Notes: generated by a model from the letters alone, not told the origin. Counted from the first letter of the stretch, positions 1-9,069 are shown. The stretch: 64,000 bases of DNA from CBDFKU01 sp965248975 (GCA_965248975.1 CBDFKU010000020.1:62001-126000); one strand, 5' to 3'. A program made the numbers and translations.

Positions 1-1
1 C

Positions 2-1096
2 ATCAAGGTCGAGCGGCCCGATGGCGGCGACGACATGCGCAGAATGGGCCCTCCCTTCATCAAGGGTCGGTCGGGAGCCTTCCTGGCGATGAACCGGAAC
101 AAGCGCAGCCTGGCCCTGAACCTCAGGTCGGAGGAAGGGCAGGAGGTGTTCAAAGGCCTGGTCGGCGGGGCGGACGTGGTGGTGGAGAACTTCAGGCCTG
201 GCACCCTGGAGAGGCTCTGCCTGGGTTACCGGGACCTCAAGGAGATAAAACCCTCCCTGGTGTACTGCTCCATCTCCGGCTTCGGCCAGACGGGACCGTA
301 CCGGCAGCGGGGCGGCTTCGACCTGGTGGCCCAGGGGATGAGCGGGCTGATGAGCATCACCGGGAACCCCGGCGGACCGCCGGTAAAGGTTGGTGTGCCC
401 ATCACCGACCTGACGGCCGGGATGTACGCCGCTTACGGTGTCCTGGCGGCCTACATACACCGGCTGCGGACGGGAGAGGGCCAGCAGGTGGATACATCCC
501 TGATGGAGGCGGGCGTCGCCTACACCTTCTGGGAGTCGGCGGTCTACTTCGCCACAGGGCAGATACCCGGACCGCTAGGCTCGGCCCACCGGCTTTCGGC
601 GCCCTACCAGGCCCTACGGACTAGGGACGCCTATCTGAACCTGGGGGCGGCAACCCAACCGACGTGGGAGGCGGCCTGCCGCGCTATCGGTCGGGAGGAC
701 CTGATTACAGACCCCCGGTTCGTCACGAGCGGCGACCGCAAGCAACGGGAAGCGGAGCTGGCGGCGCTGCTGGAGGAGACCTTCACCCAAAGGTCGACGG
801 CGGACTGGCTGGAGGTGCTGGAGGCGGCCGGCGTCCCCTCGGGCCCCATCTACGATATGGAGCAGGTCTACTCCGATCCCCAGGTCTTAGCCCGGGAGAT
901 GATGGTCGAGCTGGAGGACGAGGACCTGGGCACCCTGAAGAACATCGGCATCCCGCTGAAGCTCTCCCACACCCCGGCCCGCATCCGTCGCCGTGCCCCC
1001 GACCTCGGCGAGCACACCCGGGAGGTCCTGCTGGCGGCGGGCTACTCCGATGGAGACCTGGAGCGGCTCAATGGGGCCGGCGTAGTCGCCTGGTAG
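2..1096 (+). CDS. CaiB/BaiF family III CoA-transferase, 5' end cut by the window
   Basis: Family III CoA-transferase, which moves CoA between carboxylic acids in the cytoplasm. The frame is open from base 2 and begins IKVERPDGGDDMR, the usual N-terminal segment after the first Rossmann strand (ALGAEVIKVE), so only about 30 residues are missing. Family features are MNRNKRSLALNL, the GFGQTGPY segment, and VDTSLMEA, whose Asp is the expected catalytic nucleophile. The C-terminus (LGEHTREVL) is complete. No substrate can be deduced; many such genes occur in Chloroflexota genomes. The nearest start inside the window (base 35) is not the true start. Confidence 0.93.
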   Translation: MKVERPDGGDDMRRMGPPFIKGRSGAFLAMNRNKRSLALNLRSEEGQEVFKGLVGGADVVVENFRPGTLERLCLGYRDLKEIKPSLVYCSISGFGQTGPYRQRGGFDLVAQGMSGLMSITGNPGGPPVKVGVPITDLTAGMYAAYGVLAAYIHRLRTGEGQQVDTSLMEAGVAYTFWESAVYFATGQIPGPLGSAHRLSAPYQALRTRDAYLNLGAATQPTWEAACRAIGREDLITDPRFVTSGDRKQREAELAALLEETFTQRSTADWLEVLEAAGVPSGPIYDMEQVYSDPQVLAREMMVELEDEDLGTLKNIGIPLKLSHTPARIRRRAPDLGEHTREVLLAAGYSDGDLERLNGAGVVAW

Positions 1097-1107
1097 GTCC
1101 GCGGCTA

Positions 1108-1653
1108 TCAGGACAGGGTGGAAGCCTGCTCGGGGTCCGGGCCAACCTCCAGGGCCGACAGCACGTGAGCCAGGCCGTGGTAGAAGGTGACGACCACCAG
1201 CAGGTCGATCAGTCCTGAGTCCCCTAGGAGCTCCTGCACCGCGTTATATGTGGGATCCGAGACACGGTTGCTCCGGAGCAGCTCCAGGGCGAACCCGACG
1301 ATCAGGGCATCCTCACCCTCCAGGTCCCGGGGAGCCCGCTTCTCCCGGATGGCGTCGATGATCGCATCGCTCAGGCCCGCCGCCCGCCCCAGGGGCTCCT
1401 GCACGGTCCACACGAAATCGCCGTCGGCCTCCCGTGCCGCCGCCAGTACCGCCAGCTTTTTTATTCGCTCGGGGAGCGGCGTCTCGAACCGCAGATAGGC
1501 TCCCAGTGCTGCCATCCTGGAAGCCACCGCAGGGCTATTGAGGACGGCCTTGAAGGGCCTGTTCATGCCGCCCCGCCTGTTGGCTATTTCGTCGTAGAAG
1601 TGCCGCTGCTCAGAAGGTAGGTCTTCCCGCTCGACGTAAGGTACCCGCGCCAT
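1108..1653 (-). CDS. Carboxymuconolactone decarboxylase/AhpD-like protein
   Basis: A 181-residue protein starting MARVPYVEREDLP. The layout resembles the CMD/AhpD helical fold: an N-terminal PEQ-like segment (EDLPSEQRHFYDEIANRRGG), the NSPAVASRMAALGAYLRFETPLPERIKKLAVLAAA core, and a C-terminal helix with a tyrosine-histidine pair (FYHGLAHVL). The typical CxxC of active AhpD is not present: the core reads DFVWTVQEP. It may therefore be a non-peroxidatic member. A longer in-frame start at 1809 exists but would overlap the upstream SnoaL-like gene, so 1653 is chosen. It is co-directional with that gene and only 10 bases apart. Confidence 0.8.
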   Translation of the reverse strand: MARVPYVEREDLPSEQRHFYDEIANRRGGMNRPFKAVLNSPAVASRMAALGAYLRFETPLPERIKKLAVLAAAREADGDFVWTVQEPLGRAAGLSDAIIDAIREKRAPRDLEGEDALIVGFALELLRSNRVSDPTYNAVQELLGDSGLIDLLVVVTFYHGLAHVLSALEVGPDPEQASTLS

Positions 1654-1663
1654 TGCGCTCCCT

Positions 1664-2047
1664 TCAGCCCGAGGCGTGGTGGTGCACCATCTTCCAGCCG
1701 CCATCGCCACGAACGAATACGTTGGTGGCCTGTACGCCGAAATTGGATGCCCTGCCGTCGACCACGCTGGTGATGTTCTCCACGCAGCAAACCCAGGCAC
1801 AGTCTCCATGCACGATGACCCGGGCGTCGGTGATTGTGAATTGCATCAGGGCCGTGTTCTGGAAGATCCTCTGCCAGCTCTCCCGGATCGGCTCCCAGCC
1901 GGAGATGGGCTGCCAGCCTGGGTGGATACATAGTACCCTGTCGGACGTTTCCCAGGCCTTCTCCATCTCCTGGATGTCCAGGCTGCCAAAGGCATCGTAG
2001 AACCGCAGGTTGGCCGCCGTCACCGCCCTGATCTCAGGGTCTTCCAT
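1664..2047 (-). CDS. SnoaL-like / NTF2-fold protein
   Basis: A 127-residue small alpha+beta protein of the SnoaL/NTF2 superfamily. The start MEDPEIRAVTAANLRFYDAFGSLD and the strand IHPGWQPISGWEPIRESW followed by NVFVRGDGGWKMVHHHASG are typical of SnoaL_3/DUF4440 proteins. These form a cone-shaped pocket used for ligand binding or isomerase chemistry. Its stop lies 10 bases before the start of the AhpD-like gene, so the two probably form one short operon. A ggaggtaa ribosome site is visible just before the ATG. The substrate is unknown. Confidence 0.85.
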   Translation of the reverse strand: MEDPEIRAVTAANLRFYDAFGSLDIQEMEKAWETSDRVLCIHPGWQPISGWEPIRESWQRIFQNTALMQFTITDARVIVHGDCAWVCCVENITSVVDGRASNFGVQATNVFVRGDGGWKMVHHHASG

Positions 2048-2152
2048 CCTTTACCTCCTGGGTACGCCGATGAAATTGTACCAGAAAGGTGCTGGGCGCC
2101 CTGCTCACAGTCGTGTGGTAGTATGGCAGCAAAAGATGGCAGGAGGGGCCCG

Positions 2153-2962
2153 ATGGCACAGGAGCAGGAAAAGGTGATCTACGGCGAAGAGGATGGGGTG
2201 GCCACGATAACCCTGAACCGTCCCGAGGCCAGGAACGCCCTCTCTCCTAACATGATGGACGGTCTGGCCGAGGCCCTCAAGAGGTGCGATAGCGCCGACG
2301 TCCGGGCTGTGCTGATAACCGGCAGCGGTGGCGCCTTCTGCGCTGGGGCGGATGTGCGTGGATTCACCCGGGCCCTGGAGGAGGGTACGGCGAACATATC
2401 TGCCCACCTGGAAGACCAGGCAGGCAAGTTGCACCGCCAGGTGATACTCAAGATTCGGGAGCTCCCCAAGCCCGTTATCGCCGTGGTGGACGGTGTCGCC
2501 GCCGGGGCCGGGGTAGGACTCGCCCTGGCCTGCGACCTCCGCATCGCCTCCGAGGGCGCCCGTTTTGTCCTGGCCTACTCTAATATAGGCGCCACGGCCG
2601 ACGGCGGCTCGACCTACTTCTTGCCGCGGCTCGTGGGTCCCAGTCGCACGATGGAGCTCTATCTGCTCAACGAACCCCTGGGAGCTCAGCGGGCCCTGGA
2701 GCTGGGCATGGTGAACCGGGTGGTCGCGGCAGAAGCCCTTCAGGAAGAGAGCATGGAGTTGGCTCGCCGTCTGGCTTCCGGGCCCACGGTGGCCTACGGG
2801 CGGGTGAAGGCCCTCATCGATAGGTTGGAGCTGAGTAAGCGCCTGGAGTCCCAGCTCGACGAGGAGACGAAAGCTATCGTCGGGATCACACAGACCCACG
2901 ACTTTCAGGAGGGGATCAGGGCCTTCGCCGAAAAGCGGCCCCCGGATTTTCAGGGACGGTAG
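2153..2962 (+). CDS. Enoyl-CoA hydratase/isomerase
   Basis: A 269-residue crotonase-fold enzyme acting on acyl-CoA thioesters. Visible motifs are GVATITLNRPEARNALS (N-terminal strand), GAFCAGADVRG (first oxyanion-hole segment), DGVAAGAGVGLALACDLRIA (second oxyanion-hole segment) and ADGGSTYFLPRLVG. The last has Asp in the position often used by PaaG/2,3-dehydroadipyl-CoA-type isomerases rather than the Glu of classical hydratases. The start at 2153 is chosen because AGGAGG lies six bases upstream; an in-frame ATG at 2123 has no such site. It is divergent from the SnoaL-like gene. Confidence 0.92.
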   Translation: MAQEQEKVIYGEEDGVATITLNRPEARNALSPNMMDGLAEALKRCDSADVRAVLITGSGGAFCAGADVRGFTRALEEGTANISAHLEDQAGKLHRQVILKIRELPKPVIAVVDGVAAGAGVGLALACDLRIASEGARFVLAYSNIGATADGGSTYFLPRLVGPSRTMELYLLNEPLGAQRALELGMVNRVVAAEALQEESMELARRLASGPTVAYGRVKALIDRLELSKRLESQLDEETKAIVGITQTHDFQEGIRAFAEKRPPDFQGR

Positions 2963-2994
2963 ACTCCCGTCGCGTCAGGAAGTGGGCGGCCGCC

Positions 2995-5400
2995 CTAGTC
3001 CAGCTCTACGACGGTCACGCTGTCGACGGGAATGCTCTCGTCCCGTCCCGCTTCCTTGACCAGGGGATGATGGGCCAGGTACTCTCGCACGGCGCTGCGC
3101 AGGGTGCCCGTTCCCACGCCGTGCAGGACCCGCACCCGCGAGAGGCCCGCCACGGCCGCGTCGTTGAGAAACCCCTCCAGGCGGTCCATGGCCTCCTCGA
3201 CTCGGACGCCGTGCAGGTCGAGGTCGCTGGTCACCGGGCGTGGCTTGGCACGGGAGAGGTAGACGCCCTCTCCGGACGGCGTCGTATGAGCGGGGGCCGC
3301 CCGGTCGAGCTGATGGACCGGTAGCCGTGCCCGCATGGTGCCCAACAACACCTCCATGGTACCGTCCTCACTAGGGGGTCTGATAACCTCTACGGGCCTG
3401 GGTATCCCCCGCAGATAGACCCGGTCCCCCTTCTGGATGCTTTCTATCCACCCGGCCCGCCGGCTGGGCGGGGGTTGCCAGGCGGGCAGGCGCAGCTCTT
3501 TGCGGACCTGAGCAAGCTCTTCACGGGTGCTCTTGGCCACCTCCGAGGCGACGGGCGCAGGCGGCATCGGGGCTGGGCGTTCCATGGCTCTCTCGGCCGC
3601 TCTCAATCGCTGGGAGACCTCGTCCACTCTGCGCTGAAGCTGGTGGCGGGCTTCCTCCAGCATCTCAGCCCGGCTGTCCTGGAGTTGCGCTAGCTCTTCG
3701 TCCAGGGCCGCCCTCTGAGCCTCAGCCCGCGCCAGGGCATCCTGGGCCTCCTGCCGCGCCTCCTGGGCCAGCCGCCGCTCCTCCTGTAGCTCCCTAAGAA
3801 GGTCTTCGGTGCCCTGGTGGGCGGGCGATAGCAGGTCCCGGGCTCCCTCGATTACTCCTACATCCAGGCCCAGCCGGGACGCGATGGTGAGGGCGTAGCT
3901 TCTGCCGGGCAGCCCCATAGTCAGCCGGTAGGTGGGGGCCAGCGTGCGAGGGTCCAGCTCGACGCTGGCGTTCAGCATCCCCTCCTGTTCCTGGACGTGT
4001 CCGGCCACGTCCCGGTGGTGGGTGGTCGCCACCAGGGTGACCCCTTTCCCAACGAAGTGGTCCAGGACGGCCTTGGCCAGGGCCGCTCCTTCCTCGGGGT
4101 CCGTGCTGGTCCCCAGCTCGTCGATGAGCACCAGGGATTGGGAGGTGGCGCCGGCCATTATTCCCCGCAGGTTCTCGACATGGGAGCTGAAAGTGGACAG
4201 GGACCGCTGGATGCTCTGCCGATCGCCGATGTCGGCGTAGACGCCGTCGAAGAGGCTGAGAGTGGCTTCGGCGGCGGGCAGCTGAAGGCCGGACTGGGCC
4301 ATCAGCGTGAGGAGCCCCACCGTCTTGAGGGCCACCGTCTTGCCCCCCGCGTTGGGCCCGGTGATTACCAGCACCGGGTATCTTTCGCCCACCTTAGTCG
4401 TAATGGGGATTGCCTCGCCCCCCAGCAAGGGATGCCTGGCATCGGTGAGCCACACGAACTGGTGATCACCCTCCACCACGGTGGGAGAGGTCGCCCTTGT
4501 CGCCGCCCCGTACCGGGCCTTGGCCATGGCCAGGTCCAGCCGGGCGAGCAGGTCCACGCCGCTCAGAAGGTCGTCACTATGAGATTCCACGCCGGACGAG
4601 AGGGCCCGGAGGACCCGTTCCTCTTCGCGCTCCTCGGATTGCTTTAGCTCCCGCCACCGGTTGCCCAGGCCGACGGTGGCCATGGGCTCCACGAAGATGG
4701 TTGCGCCGCTGTCGGAGACGTCGTGGACGATCCCCGGGAGGTGGTGCTTCATCTCGGTCTTCAAAAGAAGCACGGCCCGGCCGTTGCGCTGGGTGATGAT
4801 GGGCTCCTGGAGCACGTTGCGGCGGCTCATGCGTCGCACGGCCCGCTCCATGGCGTCCATCAGCGTCTGGTAGGCCGTGCGGGACTCGGCCCTCAGCTCC
4901 CGGAGCGCCGGACCGGCGGCGTCCAGCACCTCCCCCGACTTTCCAATGGCCCGGGCGATCTCCCCTTCCAGGTCCTTCAAGACGGGCAGGTCCCGGGCGG
5001 CGGCCTCGAGGACCGGGGTACCCTTCTGGCGCAGGACCGTTGCCCTGGCCACGCGGCAGGCCTTCAGGGTGTCGTGGACTGCCCGCAGCTCCTCCCCGCT
5101 GAGGACGCCCCCCAGCGCGGCCCTCTGTAGGGGCTGGCGTAGGTCGTGGGCCTCGGCCAGCTCCAGCGAAGCACCGCCCTCTAGCAGGCGCCGGGCCTCG
5201 GCGGTCTCCTGCTGACGCCGCGTAACATCGGGTGCCTGGTAAGAGGGCTCCAGCTCCAAAGCCAGCTCTCCGGCCGGCGGGAAAGTGGTGTAACCCGCCA
5301 GCTTCTCCCGGACGAGGTCGAACTCCAGGAGGTGCAGGGAGTCCTCCCGGAGGTCGCGAGGGCCGTCCCTTGGGTCAGTGGAGGGGTTCACCGTGGACAT
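2995..5400 (-). CDS. mutS2: Endonuclease MutS2
   Basis: An 801-residue MutS2. It shows the MutS clamp/lever region, a Walker A motif VITGPNAGGKT near residue 350, a Walker B LVLIDELGTSTDPEEGAAL near residue 425, the ATPase signature ATTHHRDVAGHVQEQ, a long coiled coil near residues 520-620, and a C-terminal Smr nuclease domain with LDLHGVRVEEAMDRLEGFL and LHGVGTGTLRSAVREYL. There is no mismatch-recognition domain, as usual for MutS2. In other bacteria the family suppresses recombination or rescues collided ribosomes. Length and domain order are normal. Confidence 0.97.
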   Translation of the reverse strand: MSTVNPSTDPRDGPRDLREDSLHLLEFDLVREKLAGYTTFPPAGELALELEPSYQAPDVTRRQQETAEARRLLEGGASLELAEAHDLRQPLQRAALGGVLSGEELRAVHDTLKACRVARATVLRQKGTPVLEAAARDLPVLKDLEGEIARAIGKSGEVLDAAGPALRELRAESRTAYQTLMDAMERAVRRMSRRNVLQEPIITQRNGRAVLLLKTEMKHHLPGIVHDVSDSGATIFVEPMATVGLGNRWRELKQSEEREEERVLRALSSGVESHSDDLLSGVDLLARLDLAMAKARYGAATRATSPTVVEGDHQFVWLTDARHPLLGGEAIPITTKVGERYPVLVITGPNAGGKTVALKTVGLLTLMAQSGLQLPAAEATLSLFDGVYADIGDRQSIQRSLSTFSSHVENLRGIMAGATSQSLVLIDELGTSTDPEEGAALAKAVLDHFVGKGVTLVATTHHRDVAGHVQEQEGMLNASVELDPRTLAPTYRLTMGLPGRSYALTIASRLGLDVGVIEGARDLLSPAHQGTEDLLRELQEERRLAQEARQEAQDALARAEAQRAALDEELAQLQDSRAEMLEEARHQLQRRVDEVSQRLRAAERAMERPAPMPPAPVASEVAKSTREELAQVRKELRLPAWQPPPSRRAGWIESIQKGDRVYLRGIPRPVEVIRPPSEDGTMEVLLGTMRARLPVHQLDRAAPAHTTPSGEGVYLSRAKPRPVTSDLDLHGVRVEEAMDRLEGFLNDAAVAGLSRVRVLHGVGTGTLRSAVREYLAHHPLVKEAGRDESIPVDSVTVVELD

Positions 5401-5438
5401 CGGCTATCGAAGGAGCAGTTCAAGAGACGTGCTGACCG

Positions 5439-5651
5439 TCACCGGACGGCAATATATTCGGCGAAGGAGTGGGATTCGGGTATGGGCTGGTTATCCTCCA
5501 GGAGCCCCTGCAGGTGCATTTGCATGGCTTCGTACATGTTCTCCTCAGCCTATTCCCTGTTGCAGCCGGTCGCCATACATCCGGACAGATCTGGTGAATA
5601 GGCTGAATAATTCTTATCCGCCTTCTCGATAATGACGAGGAATCGGTGCAA
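5439..5651 (-). pseudogene. HicB-like (UPF0150) antitoxin gene with an in-frame amber codon
   Basis: Read on the minus strand from a TTG at 5651, preceded by AAGGAGG, the frame gives LHRFLVIIEKADKNYSAYSP, then DLSGCMATGCNRE, a TAG stop, AEENMYEAMQMHLQGLLEDN and finally IPESHSFAEYIAVR before TGA. This is the conserved HicB/UPF0150 core: ribonuclease-H-like strand, GCxATG, EEAxENMxEAI, then PxPxxxSxAExIxV. The internal TAG replaces one residue in the middle of the domain, so the gene is either inactive or reads through. No HicA toxin gene is adjacent. It fills the space between mutS2 and the Vms1-like gene. Confidence 0.78.
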
Positions 5652-5692
5652 CGCTCTTCCTCCTTCTCCGGTCTTTATGATATCACGCACCT

Positions 5693-6439
5693 TCATCCGA
5701 CGGTCAGGACACGGCTCTCATAGATGGTATCGGCCAGGCCCTCCAGGACCTGATGCTTGGGCTCCCGTACGTTGAGCACCCTGCCCAGGGTCCTGGGGGA
5801 CAGGCGTTGCAGGAAGTCGCAGCGCTTGAGGAACCCCTGCAGAGTGAACCGCTCTCCCCCCAGGAGGATGTAGTCCAGCTCGGCCTCGTAGGGACCGAGC
5901 TGGACCCTGGCCACCGAGCAGGTTTTGTCGAAGATCTGCTGCACCTGCTTGTCCCGGACGCGCTCGAACCGTTTCTGCGACGTGCCCCCTGCGCTGTGCC
6001 TCCCTTTGACGTAGCGGGTATCCGTCTTGGAGGAAACCAGGGTCCGCCCACGGAAGACACCCACGGCGTACCTGCCCAGCCGCAGCAGTACCACGCCCAC
6101 CAAGTACTCCCGGCGAATCATCGTCAGCAGATCGGTCGGGTCCCAGCCGTCGAGGGTGAGGTCCCTCTCTATGGGGAAGGGAGGTAAGATGGCGACGGTG
6201 CCGGTGTCGCTGGAAAACAGGACGCTCCCCGTCTCGGATGTGCCGGCCCTGGAGTAGAGCCTTTCCAGCGCTTCAGAAGCGCCTCGGACGTTGAAGGGGA
6301 CCGTACTGCCTGGCTTGGCGTAATGGGTCTGCGCGCCAGTGACGGGCCTGCTTCCCAGGTCTGCCAGCAAACGCTCCAAGTCAGCTTTGTTGGCACGACG
6401 TTCCAGAAGTTGGCTGGCAACTTCTCTGCCTTTATCCAT
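5693..6439 (-). CDS. Vms1-like release factor (VLRF1-type peptidyl-tRNA hydrolase)
   Basis: A 248-residue protein whose second half carries RYVKGRHSAGGTSQKRFERV. This is the loop of the Vms1/ANKZF1-like release factor (VLRF1) fold, where a conserved Gln acts like the GGQ Gln of classical release factors; here it is Gln155. The following FERVRDKQVQQIF and the strand LDYILLGGERFTL fit the same eRF1-like domain. Known relatives cleave peptidyl-tRNA on stalled large ribosomal subunits. The assignment rests on the motif and strand order. It follows the broken HicB gene in the same direction, with no clear operon partner. A role in ribosome rescue beside the downstream tmRNA is inference. Confidence 0.72.
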   Translation of the reverse strand: MDKGREVASQLLERRANKADLERLLADLGSRPVTGAQTHYAKPGSTVPFNVRGASEALERLYSRAGTSETGSVLFSSDTGTVAILPPFPIERDLTLDGWDPTDLLTMIRREYLVGVVLLRLGRYAVGVFRGRTLVSSKTDTRYVKGRHSAGGTSQKRFERVRDKQVQQIFDKTCSVARVQLGPYEAELDYILLGGERFTLQGFLKRCDFLQRLSPRTLGRVLNVREPKHQVLEGLADTIYESRVLTVG

Positions 6440-6616
6440 CGTAGCTTCCCGGGGTACATTCTGTCCGAGCCTGGCTCTAGACTAGACTCGGACGGAAGGC
6501 GGTGTCAAGGAGTCGCCCGTTGGTATCATCCCGTATCTGTCTTCGGGCGAATATCTTGACAGTGTCGTAGTTGGAGATCAGAATAGCTATGGCGGTATTC
6601 GTCGATCGAGGGCCTG

Positions 6617-6865
6617 ATGAAGGGTATCCCCAAAACCTTCGTGCTTGTTGTGTTGGCGACGCTGCTGGTCACCATCTTTTTCGGTGCCTGGGCCGTTTCC
6701 GCCGACAGGGCGGCTGCCGGCCCCGACATCGCCTACGGCGTTCCGGGGGCCGGGCCTTCCATTAGTGCTGGCACGGGGGCCGACGGCTCCGTCAACGGAG
6801 AGGAGTCCCGCTCGGCGGACACCTGGTGGGGATCGGCCCTGCTCAAGGCATGCCCCTTCCACTGA
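6617..6865 (+). CDS. Small membrane-anchored or secreted protein of unknown function
   Basis: An 82-residue product beginning MKGIPKTFVLVVLATLLVTI, a short basic start followed by a hydrophobic segment, then AWAVSADRAA, which could be a signal-peptidase site. The remainder is Gly/Ala/Ser-rich, with WWGSALLKACPFH at the end. I recognise no family. It precedes the MFS gene in the same direction with about 58 bases between them, so it may be co-transcribed. Confidence 0.5.
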   Translation: MKGIPKTFVLVVLATLLVTIFFGAWAVSADRAAAGPDIAYGVPGAGPSISAGTGADGSVNGEESRSADTWWGSALLKACPFH

Positions 6866-6923
6866 CCCCGGCTCACGGACGGAGCCCCAGCGGTCCAACT
6901 TCCAGGCGAGAGCTGTGTGAACT

Positions 6924-8297
6924 ATGGCCCTGAGCGAGAAGCTGAGACTGGATACCAGGGCGGCTAACCTGCCGAGAGGGACCCACTACGCCTGGGTGAT
7001 AGTCGCCATACTCACCCTGGTCCAGGTCATCGCCAGCTCCATCGGTATGGCGGCCGGCGTCATGGTGGTGCCCCTCAAGGACCCCGAGGTCGGCTTCGGA
7101 TGGAGCATAGGCGCCATCGCCGCCGCCATCACCGTCTACTATCTTATCGGCGCCATCTTCGCCCCCATCAGCGCCTGGCTGGGAGACCGGTACGGCCCGC
7201 GTCGCATGCTGTTATTGGGCAGCATCCTCTACATAGGCAGCATGGTGCTGCTGGGCATCATCAACGCGCCGTGGCATTTCTTCATCACCTTCGGTATCCT
7301 GCTCTCCCTGACTCAGTCCATTTCCATGGTCCCGCTTATGGCCGCAGTGAACCGGTGGTTCAAGCGTCGACTGGGAGTAGGAGTCGGCGTTCTGTGGGCC
7401 GCCGGGGGAGTCGGGACAGCCATCCTGGCGCCGTCTATCAGCTACCTGATCGAGAACGTGGGGTGGCGCGACACTTTCTGGACCGTGGGGTTCGTGGGCG
7501 GCGGGACGATGCTCCTGCTGACCCTGGTGTTCCGTAACGTACCCGCCGACCTTGGCCTCAAGCCCTACGGCGCCAAGGACGACGACCCCCCCGAGTTGGT
7601 AATGAGCAAGGAGAATGAGCGGCTTCGCGTCAGGGTGTTCAACCAGGCTATCCGCCGCACCGGGGCCTTCTGGAACCTGCCAGCCATCCACGGCCTGGGA
7701 TGCGCCGGCCACGGCATCATCCTTATCTACTCTATCGTCATTGCCTACGACCGCGGTGTCTCCCCGACGGCCGCGGCCGTGATTCTGAGCCTCATCTCCA
7801 TCTTCAGCGTCGGCAGCCGCTTCATAACCCCGGTGCTGGCCGAGCGTTTCGGCGGCAAGCCTGTCATGGCGTCGGCCCTGTTAATTCAGGGCATCACCGT
7901 CATAGTGCTGTTCTGGGCCCAGGACGTGTGGATGTTCTATCTGTTTGCCATGCTGTTCGGCATCGGCTTCGGCGGTGAGATGTCGGCGTACCTGGTGGTG
8001 AATCGCCAGTACTTCGGGTCCGGGCCCATCGCCATGACCTACGGCTTCCAGGTCATGGGCGCCCTCACCGGCCACGCCATAGCGACCGGGCTGGCCGGCC
8101 TGGTGCTATACGTGACTGGCTCCTACAACGCGATCCTTGCCATGTCCATCGCCTTCAGCCTGACGGGTGTGGCAGTGATAATGAACCTGGAGCCTACGGC
8201 CCGGGTGCTGATCCCGGACTGGGAGGACAAACTGCCTCTCGAGGCGAGGGTCGGCGAGCCCGCTCTGGCCGCCGCTTTGCCCCACTGGGACGATTAG
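6924..8297 (+). CDS. MFS transporter
   Basis: A 457-residue major facilitator superfamily permease with about twelve hydrophobic segments. The motif between TM2 and TM3 (AWLGDRYGPRRMLLLG) is the classical MFS signature. The second half repeats it as ERFGGKPVMASALLIQG. The central cytoplasmic loop (residues about 205-240) is charged. The overall style resembles oxalate/formate and monocarboxylate transporters, frequent near CoA-transferase genes, but the substrate cannot be read from sequence. A cupin gene follows 41 bases downstream. Confidence 0.92.
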   Translation: MALSEKLRLDTRAANLPRGTHYAWVIVAILTLVQVIASSIGMAAGVMVVPLKDPEVGFGWSIGAIAAAITVYYLIGAIFAPISAWLGDRYGPRRMLLLGSILYIGSMVLLGIINAPWHFFITFGILLSLTQSISMVPLMAAVNRWFKRRLGVGVGVLWAAGGVGTAILAPSISYLIENVGWRDTFWTVGFVGGGTMLLLTLVFRNVPADLGLKPYGAKDDDPPELVMSKENERLRVRVFNQAIRRTGAFWNLPAIHGLGCAGHGIILIYSIVIAYDRGVSPTAAAVILSLISIFSVGSRFITPVLAERFGGKPVMASALLIQGITVIVLFWAQDVWMFYLFAMLFGIGFGGEMSAYLVVNRQYFGSGPIAMTYGFQVMGALTGHAIATGLAGLVLYVTGSYNAILAMSIAFSLTGVAVIMNLEPTARVLIPDWEDKLPLEARVGEPALAAALPHWDD

Positions 8298-8338
8298 CCG
8301 CCATTGGGTGATTAGCATATGGAGAGGAGCTACCCGCT

Positions 8339-8668
8339 ATGATCGTTCGTATATACGCCGGCGCCGACGGCCAGTCCCACTTCGAAGACATCGACTTGGC
8401 CGGCGATGCCGAGATGGTGGACCTGAAGCCGGGCGCCCCCATGGGCCTCCGCCGCGTCCCCGAGGGGGCCTTCTTCGACTGGCATACGTCCGACCGCCAC
8501 TACGCCTTCTTCCTGGAGGGGAAGGTCGAGGTGGTGATCGGCGACGGCACCGTCAGACACTTCGGCTTGGGCGATGCCGTCCTGGAGGAGGACACGACGG
8601 GGCAGGGACACACCACCCGGTTCATCGGCGGCCCCGCCATAGTGGTCAATGTGACCCTCCCCGATTAG
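8339..8668 (+). CDS. Cupin-domain protein
   Basis: A 109-residue single-domain cupin. GAFFDWHTSDRHYAFFLEGKVEVVIGDG is cupin motif 1, with His residues at the metal positions, and GLGDAVLEEDTTGQGHTTR carries motif 2, including the later His. GGAGAGGAG stands seven bases before the ATG. Single cupins bind a metal and often act as small dioxygenases, isomerases or ligand sensors; no substrate is evident. It lies between the MFS and ferredoxin genes, all rightward. Confidence 0.88.
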   Translation: MIVRIYAGADGQSHFEDIDLAGDAEMVDLKPGAPMGLRRVPEGAFFDWHTSDRHYAFFLEGKVEVVIGDGTVRHFGLGDAVLEEDTTGQGHTTRFIGGPAIVVNVTLPD

Positions 8669-8785
8669 CGATAAAGCGTCGTCGGCCTATCCCTTGACGA
8701 GAAGACAGATCGGATCCCAGAATATTGGCTGCCCGGTATAGTGGAGCGATGAAAGCGCGACCCCGTTCAAGGGCTGCAAGATAGC

Positions 8786-9025
8786 ATGACCTATGTGATA
8801 ACCGAACCCTGCATCGGTATGAAGGACGCCTCCTGCCTGGACGTGTGTCCAGTCGATTGTATCCACAGCTCCGATACGGATGACATGTACTACATCGATC
8901 CCGCCGCGTGCATCGACTGCGCCGCCTGCGAGCCTGTCTGCCCCGTCACGGCGATCTTCCACGAGTTCTCCGTCCCCGGCCAGTCGTATTCTTTCATAGG
9001 CAGGAACGCCGACTACTTCAAGTGA
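8786..9025 (+). CDS. Seven-iron/8Fe-type ferredoxin
   Basis: A 79-residue low-potential ferredoxin. Cluster ligands are C9, C17 and C21 with C52 (first site; the seven-residue gap between C9 and C17 is typical of the 3Fe-4S or 4Fe-4S site of seven-iron ferredoxins), and C42, C45 and C48 with C25 (4Fe-4S). The sequences CLDVCPVDCIH and CIDCAACEPVCPV are diagnostic. It is a cytoplasmic electron carrier and may serve the oxidoreductases or acyl-CoA metabolism encoded nearby (inference). The gene stands alone, 45 bases before apt. Confidence 0.95.
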   Translation: MTYVITEPCIGMKDASCLDVCPVDCIHSSDTDDMYYIDPAACIDCAACEPVCPVTAIFHEFSVPGQSYSFIGRNADYFK

Positions 9026-9069
9026 AGCACCGGCGGACCTGGACACCATCCCGACCGTAAAGGAATGGA

